The position numbers and the translations under genes were made by a program. 28,996 nt of DNA from Dunaliella salina. Taxonomy: Eukaryota; Chlorophyta; Chlorophyceae; Chlamydomonadales; Dunaliellaceae. Each line of letters opens with the position of its first letter. The first letter of the stretch is position 1. The notes beneath the pieces were generated by a model, which worked only from the letters and a program-made list of their open reading frames with translations, searched no databases and was not told the origin of the DNA. Positions 10,510 to 22,100 of the stretch are shown here, piece after piece. Where the stretch lies: positions 104,891-133,886 of the forward strand of contig MU069657.1 in NCBI GenBank assembly GCA_002284615.2. Reading direction: 5' to 3'.

Positions 10510-11424
10510 ACAGTGTAATTGATGGTAGTTGTCAAGCCGACGTATCCCGGCATTATTGAGCTTCTATGCTGGCATGTCTGTGCAGCATCATAGGAGATCC
10601 ATGTTTTTGCAAATTGGGCTGTTCCCAGATTGTGTTAGGAGCCATAGGAGAAGCCGGACGCTGATCCAGAGTTGCATGGGAGCTTTGTGCATCCCATGTT
10701 CGGCCTTACAAATTAAAAAGCCTGCTATCTGGCCGTTACTAACAGTTAGCTTACTTCTGCTCTCAACCAAACAAAAAGAAAATTAATGGCATCCGAATTG
10801 AGTTGCCATGCAGTTCACTGATTGATGAAAAGCAAAAGTCTACACTGGATAGCAACCAGTGCGGATGAAGGAAAGACCCAACAGTTAGTGATGTTTGTTA
10901 GAAAGGTCAGACAGGCCCTTCATTTTTGCGGGTCTCGAGCCCCGGAAAGGAGCTCCAAGGGGTCTTCAGGGAAGGAAAGCTACAGGGGTTTTGCTCCAGG
11001 GAAGAGAAGCTTCAGGGGACTTAAAGGGGAGGGGGCTGCTGAGCACATGGCAGTGAAGAGCAGGAGGAGAGAGTCAGGGTGTCTCTCACACCCCCCCCCA
11101 CTCCCCCAATCCTTGATAGCTCTGTTCCTGGCCCTTACCAAGGATAACTATGTTCAGTGCAGGTTTTGGTAGGTTTTTGGGGCCTTTTGGTGAGGCCTTT
11201 TGGTGAGGTCTTTTGGTGAGGCCCCTGCTCGCTTACCAGGTTGAAACCTTACTACGCAAGGCCACCCACCCTTACCTTACCTATACGTGAGGATTCTGGC
11301 CTGCGTCGACGTCTCTCTAAGCCTCTTGCTCCTTTCTTCACTTGAAATGAAAAAACTACTTGCCAAATTTACAGTCCCTACTGCCGCAAGTGTCACACCT
11401 TGGTCCTTTTCTTTCTCAGCGTTT
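10510..11424. other. No recognised gene
   Basis: A plus-strand frame at 10822-11172 contains Ser/Lys/Gly-rich imperfect repeats (SSKGSSGKESYRGF, GKRSFRGLKGE) but has no known domain or supported splice context. The only other structure seen is the 13-bp tandem repeat at 11181-11219. Confidence 0.4.
11181..11219. repeat. 13-bp tandem repeat, three copies
   Basis: GGCCTTTTGGTGA occurs three times in a row, with one C-to-T change in the third copy. Confidence 0.9.
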
Positions 11425-11545
11425 AATCCTTGCAAAAAAAGAAGAAAAAAAAGAAAAGAACAGAAAAGTCTATGCAAGCTAGAGGCTGTGTGCATGAAGG
11501 GGATTACACCTTACTGAAAAGTTAGAGGCCTCACCAGAAATGCAT
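11425..11545 (-). repeat. Retroelement hairpin-tail repeat
   Basis: On the minus strand: CTTCATGCACACAGCCTCTAG, CTTGCATAGAC and a T/C-rich tail. A block reading AAAGTTAGAGGCCTCACCAG on the plus strand is shared with 26455-26500 (there AAAGTTAGAGGCTTCACCAG), so this is one subfamily. Confidence 0.7.
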
Positions 11546-12549
11546 GTGCGTACACAAAAACAAACAAGCGCTGTTTAAGGGCGAAGTTAACATGGATCGT
11601 GCATTTACAGGGTCCTTCTTACAGAACGGTTGATCCCCCGGGACCAAATACAAAATTGGCACATGGTGCACGGCACAAAAAAACATAGGTTGCCATGTCA
11701 AAGGGATGACTCAAGTTGCATGTAAACAAACTGATCCAGGATGCATCTGAAAAGCAGATCCTGGCTTCAATCCAAGCCCTCATCAATCAGGCAAGCAAAG
11801 GTGACACATTCCTTTTTTTGTTTAGCTAGGGAACACCATGGTGTTGCATGCAGAGTCATCACAAAAGTTCAGTAAAAGAGAAGGAAAAATTTGTATTACT
11901 ACTTACAGGGCGTAGGCAGTTAAAACGCTCCCCACATCACCTTCCCCGTGAGGTCTAGATAAAATAGTTTTCTTGCACTTTGGATGGCTAAAATTTGGGC
12001 AGTGACTTGTTTTTCTGACACACGACTTCTTGCTTAATCACAAGCACCTACAGCTTTTTGCACATTCTCGCCACCTCAGTATGAAAGAAGAGTGAACAAA
12101 GTAGAAGACAATGCCAGTCCAAAAAGGGCCATGCGCATTAAGAGAAGGCTCCCCTTCTACTATGCAGCAAGAGTCAGTCATTTCCTCACTCGCTTGCTGA
12201 TGCCGCCATCACTCCCAGGGCCCCTAATCTTGCCACCTGAGTCACCGGGACTTGAGCCAGCCACTCTCTGCAAACTGACATCACCACCCCCTCCATCCTT
12301 TTTTGGGGCATGTCGGTCCCTCCCCACCACAGCTGCAGCAACTTGCTTGAAGCTGCGGAAGGTGTGGCCAGGAAAGCCAGGATGCCTGAAGGTTGGAGAC
12401 CTGTGTTCAAGTGGACGCATCAAATTTGGTTGGCACACATGGCAAAAGTAGGAGCCCTGGAGAAGTCAATTGTTATGTACCAGGATGTGCATTCTGTTAA
12501 AATCACTGATTGTGCTCATAGCACCTAAGAGTTTCCCTTTCCTGGTGGG
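11546..12549. other. No recognised gene; degraded tail repeat near 11880-11960
   Basis: The segment at 11890-11945 resembles the LINE tail (GGCAGTTAAAACGCTCCCC against GGCAGTGAAAACACTCCCC). A frame at 12092-12451 is proline-rich with no known domain. Nothing else was recognised. Confidence 0.4.
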
Positions 12550-12554
12550 ATTCA

Positions 12555-13105
12555 CGAAAAGAAAGAAAAACTATGCAGGCAGTGAAAATAATCCCCACAT
12601 CATTTAAGGAAAAGGGGATACCTAGGGCCGAGGCACCGTGTATCCGCTTCATCAAGAGAAAGCAGAAGAAAGAAGTCAGTGGGGATCAGGTGGGTTACTA
12701 GCAGTAGCCCGTGTCTGACCTTGTTGGGAGTTGAAAAAGTTCCTCTCAAGAGCGCGTCTGGTGCTGGCAAGTTTATAAGCATAGGTCAGAATGATCATGA
12801 AGCTTCCGAGCAAGCTTGGTGGCCTTGAAAGTGTCAAGACCAAGCTCCTTTAGAGGCTCCAATGTATGCGGGGTATAGATGACTCCTCCCACACCTAACA
12901 GGATAGTATGGAGGGTGACTTGAGCTGAGGCCCCAGAAAGATGACGGCAAAGGTCGCGGTGCTGCTGCTTGGAGGCCTCAAGCTGGCTGTAAGGCCGGGT
13001 GTCCTCACAGTACTTAACTTCCGCAAGGTGGATGTGCCTCTGATCTGGGTGGAGCTGACTGGGGTCGCGAGCCTTGGATGTAGGTGGAGTGGCTGTGGCT
13101 GGCGC
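12555..13105 (-). mobile_element. Well-preserved LINE 3' end: nuclease domain, 3' UTR and tail
   Basis: From about 13077 the minus strand reads without a stop: DPSQLHPDQRHIHLAEVKYC, EDTRPYSQLEASKQQHRDLC, VTLHTILLGVGGVIYTPHTL and LKELGLDTFKATKLARKL, down to about 12797. AEVKYC supplies the ExK half of the PD-(D/E)XK site. One frameshift near 12797 leads to YAYKLASTRRALERN and then SNPPDPH and a stop near 12685. The 3' UTR and the tail (CCTTAAATGATGTGGGGA, TTTTCACTGCCTGCATAG, then TTTTTCTTTC) follow, ending near 12555. There is no start codon at the front, so a simple ORF scan misses it. It may be the 3' end of the LINE at 13182-16545 or a separate family. Confidence 0.85.
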
Positions 13106-13181
13106 TGAGTCCTCTCTGTTCCCCCCGCGCCCCCCCCCGCACTTCTCAATTCATAATGAGGATTTGACCTTGGCGCTCCTT

Positions 13182-16100
13182 TCAGAGGAACAACTTATAG
13201 AGCATCAGGCCGGCTGGAAGTGAGCCTATCCTTATTAGGGAGGCGGCGTGGGAAAATATATTTAGGGAGGGTGCCCTGCCAGTGTCCATGGAGGCAATAC
13301 CTGCCCCAAGAGGGCCTTTGCTGATGGCTTCTAGGAGGATTCTGCTGTCAATATTATGTCGCTCAGTTACCATACCAAACATGGTTGAATTTTGAACATA
13401 AGATGTGAAGGGCACTGTCAAATTCCCCACAGAGGGGGCATAGGAGGCTGGTGGAAATTTTAAAGCGTACCGCGTGTTTTTGATAAAATAAGCTATAAGC
13501 CTTTCCTCCATGTGCTAGGTGCTGTAAAACAGAGGGGAGAGTTTTGTTCCTTTGCAATCTGTTGACTGCTTCTGTGACACCATTTTTCTTTGGGAATTTC
13601 ATTTTTTAAGCCCTCTAGCCATTTTTTAATTAACGAAGAAACTTTGCGTTCCTTCATTGTTGCGAATGGCAATTAGCTGCATGTGTCTTATATTTTTTTT
13701 CGGGAGTGAGAGGAAGAAGGTAGGTCTGGGTTTGTTGGAATGTTAAACTTCCTGAGGGAAACTTGGCAAGGGCAGTGGCATGGTTTGGGTAGCAAGTTAA
13801 CCAGCGCATGTATCCTTTCTTGGTCCATCCCACCTGGCTGGGGAGGAGCATGAGGGTAACAGTCGGGGTAGTAGTGCAAGCGATTGAAGAAAGGGCATGC
13901 ACGACAAGGTAGTAGATGAATTCGTCATCACAGGCAGGGTGGCAAAAGGAGAACCCTGTGGATCCAAACATATCAGCGTTGGCCCCAAAATCTGTCTCGA
14001 GCAAAATGGCTCCAGTATGCTTTGAAGTGGGTATCATAGTCAAGGGGGTTTGCAAGTTTTCCTTGCACATGGTCGGTGAGGGCTCTAAAAATGTGGATTG
14101 GTGTGTGCAAGAAGTTGGATACCTTTATTTTCTGATCGCCTTTTCCAAGGTGTGAGGTGTACCTGTGCAAAAAATAAAAAGAAAAAGAAAAGACTACGCA
14201 TTCCAAGTCTCGCCGCGTGCATTAAGGGAAGGTCACCTGCCTGAATGACAGGGCCCCACCGCACAGACCAAGAGGAAGATGTGGTAAACAAGGCCCATAA
14301 TGTCAGTTGCTTCATCTTGAACAGGAGGCTGAATGGAGGCGTATAGACCAGCTTGTCTGGCCACACTGTATGCTTGAAGCAGGATTTGTAGGCTATAAGG
14401 GGTGACATTCCTGTGCATTTCCCTTTGGTGTCAAAAATGCAGCTTGAGTGGTTGTTGCCAGAAAGATTTGGTTGTTCGTCAGTGTCTTTGTTGGATCCCG
14501 GTACCATGAGATCACATTTTATAGCCAAAATTTGCATTTCTTTTTTGTTGGTATGATGTCTGTCTGGGGATAAGTAGGTTCAAGGTCAAAGTATACCTTG
14601 TTGTGCATGTGGTGGCCTTGGGTGGAGATCCAGTGGCTGTTTGGAGACTCCATGTGGCTCCTTCAAAACGTTGATGAGTATGATTTTCTACGGCAATGTT
14701 GGCAGCTGTAGTATGTTGTTGTGGAAAGTAAGGCTGTCTGTATGAGATTGCTCAAACTTGTGGACATGCTCTTCGAAATCTGGATGTTCAAGGAGCATAG
14801 AAGTGGGTTCCCGAGTGGGAAGTCGGGTGACTTAGACCATTTCTGTTTCTTCTGCTGTCCTGGTCCGCTGTCTTTTATGAGAATTTGTGAGGTGTGCGCA
14901 AGAAGGGCAGTCCCAAGTGGATGTAGGTCTGCCTGGATGCGCTCTGATGGGGTGCAGAGGTTGTGATGGAGAAGGCATTTCCAGTGATATGTGCGCTGGC
15001 ATGTGTCACATTGAGGCATGTCAATGAAATTATGTTATTCATGTTCCATGCTTGTGGGAGTCAAGCAGATTTGGCAGGTATCATCCTCTATTTGGCTTCT
15101 TGGGAAGGCCTCCATGTGAACTACCTTGAGTCCTGCCTTTTGAAGAATTGACAGAGCCCACTTTTCAATAATCACTGGCTCCCAAATAACCAGGTATTGT
15201 AATTGCAAGTGTGTGGGTGAGGGGAAATTTTCCTTTCTCTACTCAGCATTTGCCAATTATGGATGGTTTGAATTTGAATTCGTATTTGAAGACGGTGTGT
15301 ATGGCACAAGGACCCTGGAGCTGTGCAAGCCTCTTTTTATGGTCCCTCAAGTTGTTTGCATTGATGGAGTTTGTGTTTGAAGTGCGTGAATTGACCTCTG
15401 TGACTTGAGTGGGACAAGTAAGGAATCTTGTGGAGTTGTGTTTGTGCTTTTTTGTGGCTTATGTTTCTAAGTAGATTGCACGTGACGAGGGCTTGGCAGG
15501 GCTGAGTTCACTTGTTTGTTGCTGTGGTTGTCTTGATTGGATGGAACAGACAGGCTTTGTTGAGAAGTCCAGGACCATCCTAAGGGTGTATGCTGGGTGA
15601 GTATGTTTGATGAGGTATGGTTTATTTGTCTGAGTTCTGGAGCTTTGTCTGGATTGGCAACAGTGTTTGTAAAAATGAGATCAAGAGTGGACTGACTGAG
15701 ATCATTGCAGTTTACAAGGGAAGCAAGCCTACTGAGAGTGATAGGCTGCTTCTTCTTCATGTTACGATAGTAGGAATTCAGAGTTTTGGCATCTAAAGCG
15801 TGCGTGTGCTCATCATAAAGGACAGAATTGAAATCGGAAATGCCAGCTTCCATGAGAGGGTGTCCGGTGCAAGCGATCAGTCTTGAGATATGGGTGTTTG
15901 GTACCCATAGCACATTTGCTACAGGTTGAAAGGTGTCAATGAGGGGGAGTCGGCCTTGATATGTGAGATTTAAGCCACTTGCATTTAAACTGATGCATTG
16001 CCGTGCCTGTAGGTTGTACTTAAGCATGTGATTGAGGTATTTGGGAGTTTGAAAGCGTTGCCTAACAGGCCACTGGTTATGTTTGGCAGCATAATAACAG

Positions 16101-16545
16101 GCCGGTGGTTCTGCCGTATCTTGACTTGTCATTTAGGCTTGTAATAAGAGCAACAGCATTTCTATAGTGATATTTGACGGTCATAGATGTACATCCCAAG
16201 CCAAAATTCTGTTTGTCTCCACGAAGAAGGGCCGTGCAAGTTTTTGACCACAGTTCAAATTTCCTTTTGATGACAGAGAGTACAGAGGTGTTCCAGTGTT
16301 CCAAATTTGCCTGGGAGCATGGTGTAACGGGGAAGGCATAAGCTATGCTAGGTATGACAGCAGTGCGCAATATATCCAATGTTTGTTTGGGGCTTGCATA
16401 TGATTGTTCAAGTCGTTGTAATTTGTCAGAAAGTTTATGGGTCATACTCTGCAGCTGCTGAGACCAGTTGAGGTCCATGGTTGTTAAGACACACAGGAAG
16501 CTTCCAACAAATAAATTGCAACTTTGACTGCGAAACACATTCTGG
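13182..16545 (-). mobile_element. 5'-truncated LINE: RT thumb, PHD-like finger, zinc knuckle
   Basis: Reading down the minus strand: 16540-16130 gives the region after the RT palm (MDLNWSQQLQSMTHKLSDKL, then QTLDILRTAVIPSIAYAFPV), typical of the LINE reverse-transcriptase thumb. A frameshift near 16130 continues the ORF to 15467. A Cys/His cluster near 15019-14980 (CDTCQRTYHWKCLL) is PHD-like. Motifs shared with 3975-5485 follow, including GWTKKGYMRW near 13840. At 13450-13400 CPLCGEFDSALHILC is a zinc knuckle, then after a frameshift ERHNIDSRILLEAISKG. The RT palm with its catalytic aspartates and everything upstream are missing. No RNase H is seen between the PHD-like and knuckle parts. Many stops make it inactive. 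PHD finger plus RT plus late zinc knuckle points to Dualen/RandI-like elements. Confidence 0.85.
14168..14283 (-). mobile_element. Short retroelement nested in the LINE (SINE-like)
   Basis: Comparison with the empty homologous site near 4704-4715 shows about 116 extra bases between GTGTACCTGTG and AGGCCCATAA. On the minus strand the insert ends CCTTAATGCACGCGGCGAG, then GCGTAGTCTTTTC and a T-rich tail, so its 3' end is at the 14168 side. TGTG is present at both junctions, possibly a 4-base target duplication. It encodes no protein, so it is either a SINE or a heavily 5'-truncated LINE tail. Confidence 0.75.
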
Positions 16546-16644
16546 AAAGTCTGTAAAATCTCCTTTGGTATGAGCAGGACATGTATCCTTTCCCTTCAAC
16601 CCTGCAAACCAAGCCCAGCAGCTTACACGAGCCCTCAAAACGCC

Positions 16645-17195
16645 AACAAATTTGCAGAGGGGGGCGACGAGGGCCCCAATAAGGGGGTACTTTTAAAATG
16701 TTCCCAGTGCCCCTTGTTGGAACTTTTCCAACTGGTGTTCATGCAATCAAGCTTTAAGATTGCCAGCTGGGGGCAACTTGCAAAGTCAACTGCACAAGTC
16801 GACCCCTTGCTTTTACCACCAAATCTCCATTCTGGACCGTCTGCTGCACCAAATTAGATGATTTTGTGTGATTTTTCCTTGTATCAAAATAATATCATTG
16901 CAAAAGAAGATGGCGTGAAAAGATTGAACACCAAAATGGAGTGGTTGGTCAGAGAGAATTCCAGCCATTTCCTCAAGAGAAGAGTCAGCACAGGGGTGGC
17001 CAAAAAGTCAGCTTTTGACCTTTTCCTTTACTATTTTTGAATATGCAGGGAGTTAGCAGGACATATGGGGGCCTTGAATACATAACTTTGGAAGTGAGAT
17101 ATGCTCTAATAAGCCCCCTAATTAGGGTGGAGCTGTGAGACTTCTTGGGCTGATCTGAGGTCAGGAGAGCAATCTGAGGTCCTCCTAGAAGAACA
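16645..17195. repeat. Dispersed non-coding repeat, copy 1
   Basis: Shared blocks with 23120-23665 occur in the same order: GGGCGACGAGGGCC, GGTACTTTTAAAATGTTCC, AATATCATTGCAAAA, CAGCCATTTCC, TTTTTGAATATGCAGG, GGGTGGAGCTGTG and TGATCTGAGG. No coding potential or clear inverted ends were found. Family unknown. Confidence 0.8.
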
Positions 17196-18094
17196 TACAG
17201 GCCAGTTACCACCTCTGCCTTTTTACTCACATACCCCTGTAAGTTGGTGCAGCAATGTTACCTTTCTGAGCTGGTTATGAGCCAGGTTGACGTCCTGTGA
17301 CTCGCCAAATTCGTGTCAGCATGCCTGAAAGCTAAATGCCCAATGAGCTATGTATTGCTTCTCAGGTTGGACTGATTTGGTTACTGGCACCTTTCCAGTT
17401 TGGAGGGGTCTTACAAAGCTTCCTGCAAATACTCATCTCAGAAGTTAGGGGTAGGAATTTTTGTGCGCTATCATGATGCACACACCGTACAAAATTTACA
17501 TCACCCTGCAAAAATGATGTTTTTGAGGAGTGCGGGATGCATGCGGACACCAAAAAAATTAATTATTTCTGGCATGCGGAAATGCGCATGAAAGAGGAAA
17601 ACAATTAAAGTTTTAATAATAATTGAAGAGGCCCCTGTGGGGCGTGGACAATAAAAAATTGGGAACTTCTAACCCCCTCTCTTGGTAAGGAGGGGCATGA
17701 GCAGCAGCAGGTTGCATAGGCCATTCAGTTCAAGCAGCAGGGCAGAAATGCAGAGCATTTCAGAGCGTAATGCATTTTTGTTGCGCAACAGCAAAGCATG
17801 CTTCACCAGCTCAGAGAAGAGCAAGAGGGGACTGATTTGCCCCTGTGGGAACATGCAGGACACTCAAAAATAAATATCAAGGGGATTGCGGGCTAATTAT
17901 TTTTCATCGGGGTACAGAAAGATCCACATTCTGTACGGTAGTCTGTTCTGTACGGTAGTTCTCGTCTTTTGATTCAAATTATGTCCTCTGGGAGTCATAT
18001 TTCAGATGCTTGACACCAAAGGAATGCATGACAGCTTGCTTAGCCACATGTGGAGCACCTGGGCCATGTCAAAGCATGAGCTTACTTGGTATAG
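17196..18094. other. No recognised gene
   Basis: Only short chance frames were found. AT-rich stretches occur near 17590-17660 and 17870-17900, and CTGTACGGTAGT is duplicated at 17930-17960. Confidence 0.4.
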
Positions 18095-18155
18095 ACAAAG
18101 GAACAAGGAAGACAACAATGCAGGCAGTGAAAACACTCCCTGCAACAATAAAAAA
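18095..18155 (-). repeat. LINE tail fragment
   Basis: The plus strand reads AATGCAGGCAGTGAAAACAC followed by TCCCTGCAAC, the reverse of the LINE 3' tail seen at 12555-12615. Confidence 0.6.
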
Positions 18156-18264
18156 TCTTTTTTGTTGTTGGCATCAAAAAGACGGCCCAGGTAAGATCAA
18201 AGAGCCGTGCATCTCCAAACAGCCTTCCAGATCCTCACTAGCCCAGTTTTTGGTTCTCAACTAG

Positions 18265-18345
18265 GCGTGCAAGAAGGGAATCTTTTCTTCATGCACACAG
18301 CCTCTGGCCTGCGTAGACATTTCTTTTGTTTTTTCTCTTTTTGTT
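18265..18345 (+). repeat. Retroelement hairpin-tail repeat
   Basis: CTTCATGCACACAGCCTCTGG, CCTGCGTAGAC, then TTTCTTTTGTTTTTTCTC. CAGCC/GGCCTG forms the stem, and the T-rich tail gives the orientation. Confidence 0.7.
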
Positions 18346-18448
18346 TCGTACCTCTCCCTCACCAGAAGATAAGTGGGAAATGGGGAGACAATGTGGATCA
18401 GGTGCAAACAAGCTTGTGGGTTTTACCTTAAAATCTGTACACACTTAC

Positions 18449-19071
18449 CACCGCTTGCCTCCAATTCCACTGCCAGCATACAACACAGCTGTGAACGTCC
18501 ATCCTTCCAAACTGCCCGTGTACCTGAGCACACAGAAAACAGCAGTAGCTGGCGTTCAAAAATAATGGCTGTGCCTTAATCAGTTGACATTCAAGTGGTA
18601 ATTTGTATGGCTGGGTATTTCCTTATGTGTTGTCACTCTATTACGTAACACCATGTTCTCCCAACACCGGGCTGCAACTCTGGGGCAAGCAAGCACTGAG
18701 AATGCCAAGACTCTGTATGGTACTTCCTATTTCAGGTAGTGGCATTCACTAATCTTTTACCCCCTGTCTGTGACGTCTGTGTCACAGATGCTTGTCCTCC
18801 CTCTTGCTAGTTCCTCACATGGGCAAGCTCCTCTGGATCATCAAACACATCTGGTGAGAGAGACTCACGGCTCTTTAAGCCAATGTGTCTCCCTTTCCTT
18901 AATTGATGTAGGTGAGTGTCCTAAGCTTACATTTTTTTCCTTTTTTTTTCTTTTTCGGACATCAAACACATACCCATAGTCTCGATCCAGCGTGGCTGCC
19001 AAAAGGCTCATGAAGTCTGGCATAGGGTTGTTGCTGCCCCTGCTGCTGCTGTTGTTGCTGTCCCTGACAGG

Positions 19072-19106
<35 letters not shown>

Positions 19107-19135
19107 ATACTGCTGCTGTTGTTCCTCGCAGATGC

Positions 19136-19172
<37 letters not shown>

Positions 19173-22100
19173 CTTTGTGCCAGGTGCCACTGCCACGGCC
19201 AGCTGCAACATCACCTGCGCCAGCCTGTTTATCCTCAGCTGCTGCTGTTGCAGGTAATGCTGGTGACGCAGGCGGTGGTGCGCCAAGTGCTGCAGCTGCT
19301 GCCTTGCCTGTTGGTTGCTTTCTCGGACCTCCTCCAGCATGCCTTGCTTCGCCCATCTGAGCCCTGTGCTCGGCTTTCCCCATCCCTGCCCCTTGCTTTG
19401 TCTTCCCCATCCGGACCCCCTGTTTGCTTGCTCCCCTGCTTAATCTTGCAGAAGTCCCAAGCTTGCTGACTTTGCGACTATTTGGGCCCCCAAGTCCCAA
19501 AGCTGCAGCCATAGCACGCGCTCCACGTGTTGCATGCACCTTTGACCTGGCTGCCTTTTCATCCCCAGACTCATTGCGTGTAGTCTTGTTGCCCCCCTCC
19601 AACCCCAAAGCTGCACCCATAGCATGCTCTTCACGTGCCACATGCACCTTTGACCTGGCTGCCTCTTCATCCCCAGACTCATTGCTTGCAGCCACGCTGC
19701 CCCCCTCCAACCCACAAGCTGTAGCCATAGCACGCGCTCCGCGTGTTGCATGCACTTTTGACCCAGGTGCCCCTTTGTTCCCTGGATCCTTGCTTGCATC
19801 CGCGCTGCCCCCAAGCCCAGCACTGCCGCTTCCGCTACCACCACGGTCTCCATCCCCACCTCCTGACACCCCTCCTGCTCTGCTACTCATTATCCCACGT
19901 GTCCTGAACTGTGGGACACTCACCCCTTCTGTGCTTGCACCCTTTGCCTTTGCGCCGCCTGCAGCATCAGCTGCAGCCCAGAAATCCGTGCTGCTCTCCA
20001 ATTCTGCACCTTTTACACCTAAAACCGCTGCACCCTTCCCACCTGCGCCTTCTCCAGCTGCACCTGCCGCCTGGGCTCCCATGCTGCTCTCCACCCTTGC
20101 ACCTTCCGCCCCAGGAGCCCTTGCACCCTTTCTGCCCGTACCTTTTCCAGCTGCACCTGCCATCTGTGCTCCCGTGCTGCTACTGTCCACCCCTGCACCT
20201 TTTACACCTCGGACCAATACAACCTTTCCACCTACACTTTTTCCAACTCCACCTGCTGCCTGCGCTCCTGTGCTGCTCTCCACCCTTGCACTTGTTACAC
20301 CCAAGATCGCTGCACCCTTCCCACCTGCACCTTTTCTGACTCCCCCTGCAGCCACTCCCAGCAATGCTGCTCCCCGCCCTGCACCTCTGGCCGTCCTGCT
20401 GCTGCTGCTGCTTTTGCCACCAGGATTGCATCCTGAAATGCCCCTGGGCTGCATAACACCACCATTCCCACCACTGCCAATGCTCTTGTGCTGCGAGGAA
20501 GTACGGCGCTGCTTGGCAGCCGCAGCTGCATTGCTCATGAACATGGCTTGCAGCTTAGCAGCCAGCGCGGCATCTCCAAGCGTGAGATCCTTGTTCCTCA
20601 GATCCTGAGGCTCTGAGATCTGGAGGTTGAGATCCTGGCCACTGCCTGACCCCCCTGTCTTTGATAAAGAGCCTGCTGCCGCTGCTCCTGCCGGCGCCGC
20701 TGCTGCTGCTGCTGTTGTTGCTTCTGCTGGAGGTGGTGCTGCTGTTGGTGGTGGTGCTGCTGGTGTGGCTGTCCCCGCTGAAGTTGTTGGCGCTTGTGCT
20801 GCTGTTGCCGCGTGGGTTAATGCCGAGCTTGCCTCAGCGGTGGGTGGCACTGCTCCAGCACCCCTCTCCACCTTGCGCCTCTTGGCACCCCCTGCCACAC
20901 CCAGATCGCTGCCTGCATGCTGTGCCTGCTGTGCCTGCTGCTGTGTGGAAACAGTGCGGGGGGACTGTGCCTGCTGTGCTTGCTGCTGTGTGGAAACAGT
21001 GCGGGGGGACTGATCCTGCTGTGCCTGCTGCTGTGGGGGAGCAGCGCCTGCCTGGTCTACTGTTGCGGCTGCGTTAGATGACCAGCCTCTCTTGCGCAGG
21101 GGAGCCAGCTTGCGTAGGGGAGCCAGATGCTGTTGCTGCTGTTGCTGCTGCTGGGGCTGGGGCTGCTGCTGCTGCTGCTGCTGCCGCTGTGCTGCACATG
21201 CATCTGCAGCCCTCCGCCTCGTGCCTGTTGCTCCCGTACTGTGTGGTGCCTGCATGGCAGCGTCCTCTGATGTCTTACTCCTTGCCCCACTTGTAGTTCT
21301 GCTGCGTGGCTTTGTTGCTTTGCTGATCAGAGAAGCTGCAGCACCCGGCTCTGCGTCAATCCTTGCCTGGGAGTCTTTGCAGACACTGCTCCCCTCCTTC
21401 CCTGGCTTTGTGCTGTGACCTTGTGCGGTGTGAGAGGTGGGTTCTGCATTAATCGGTCCAGGTGCAGTGAGAGCTGTTGCGCGTGGGAGAGCAGGACGCT
21501 GGGGATCAGCAGCACTGGGATTAGCGGACAAAGGATCAGCCACAGTCGGTCCAGCAGCAGTGGGATCAGACACAGTGAGAGCTGCTGGGTTTGGGAGAGC
21601 AGGGCGCAGGGGATCAGCTGCTGTGGGGTGAGCAGAGGAGGCAGCCACAGTCAGCCCAGCAATAGTGGGGTCAGGCATAGTGAGAGCTGTTGCATGTGGG
21701 AGAGCAGGTTGCAGGGGATCAGCTGCAGTAGGGTTTGGAGCAGAGGGATCAGCCACGGTCGGGCCAGCAGCAGTGGGGTCACACGCGGTGAGGGCTGTTG
21801 GCTGTGGGAGAGCAGGGTTTGGGGGATCAGCTGCAGTGGTATCAGAGGCAAAGGGATCATCTGCAGAGGGACAGGCACCATCAGCAGTTGCCGCAGGAGT
21901 GGGGGGCGGAATGGGTGGCTTGTGTGCGGCAGGCTGAGGTGCGGAGGCAGCAGCAGCAGTTGCAGCAGGACGAGGTTGGCCAGGCCTTTTTGGAAGCACT
22001 CGCTGCGGCTTCAGAGCTGCACCACCGCGCTTCTTGTGCACAGGTCCTGCCCTAGAATCGTCATCAGGGAGAATGATGATTGATGGTGGAGATGAAACCT

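Noticed and set aside
12092..12451. 119-codon plus-strand proline-rich frame
   Set aside because: It has no domain, no repeat relationship and no convincing splice partners.
18449..18523. SRA (YDG) domain fragment in the last traced exon
   Set aside because: [10 protein letters not shown] looks faintly like the SRA FTYTGSGG...GNKR segment, but 24 residues are too few and the spacing is off.
19424..20608. 394-codon plus-strand frame rich in Pro/Ala/Leu
   Set aside because: It is the antisense shadow of the repeat-rich long exon. It has no domain, and its repeats mirror those of the minus strand.
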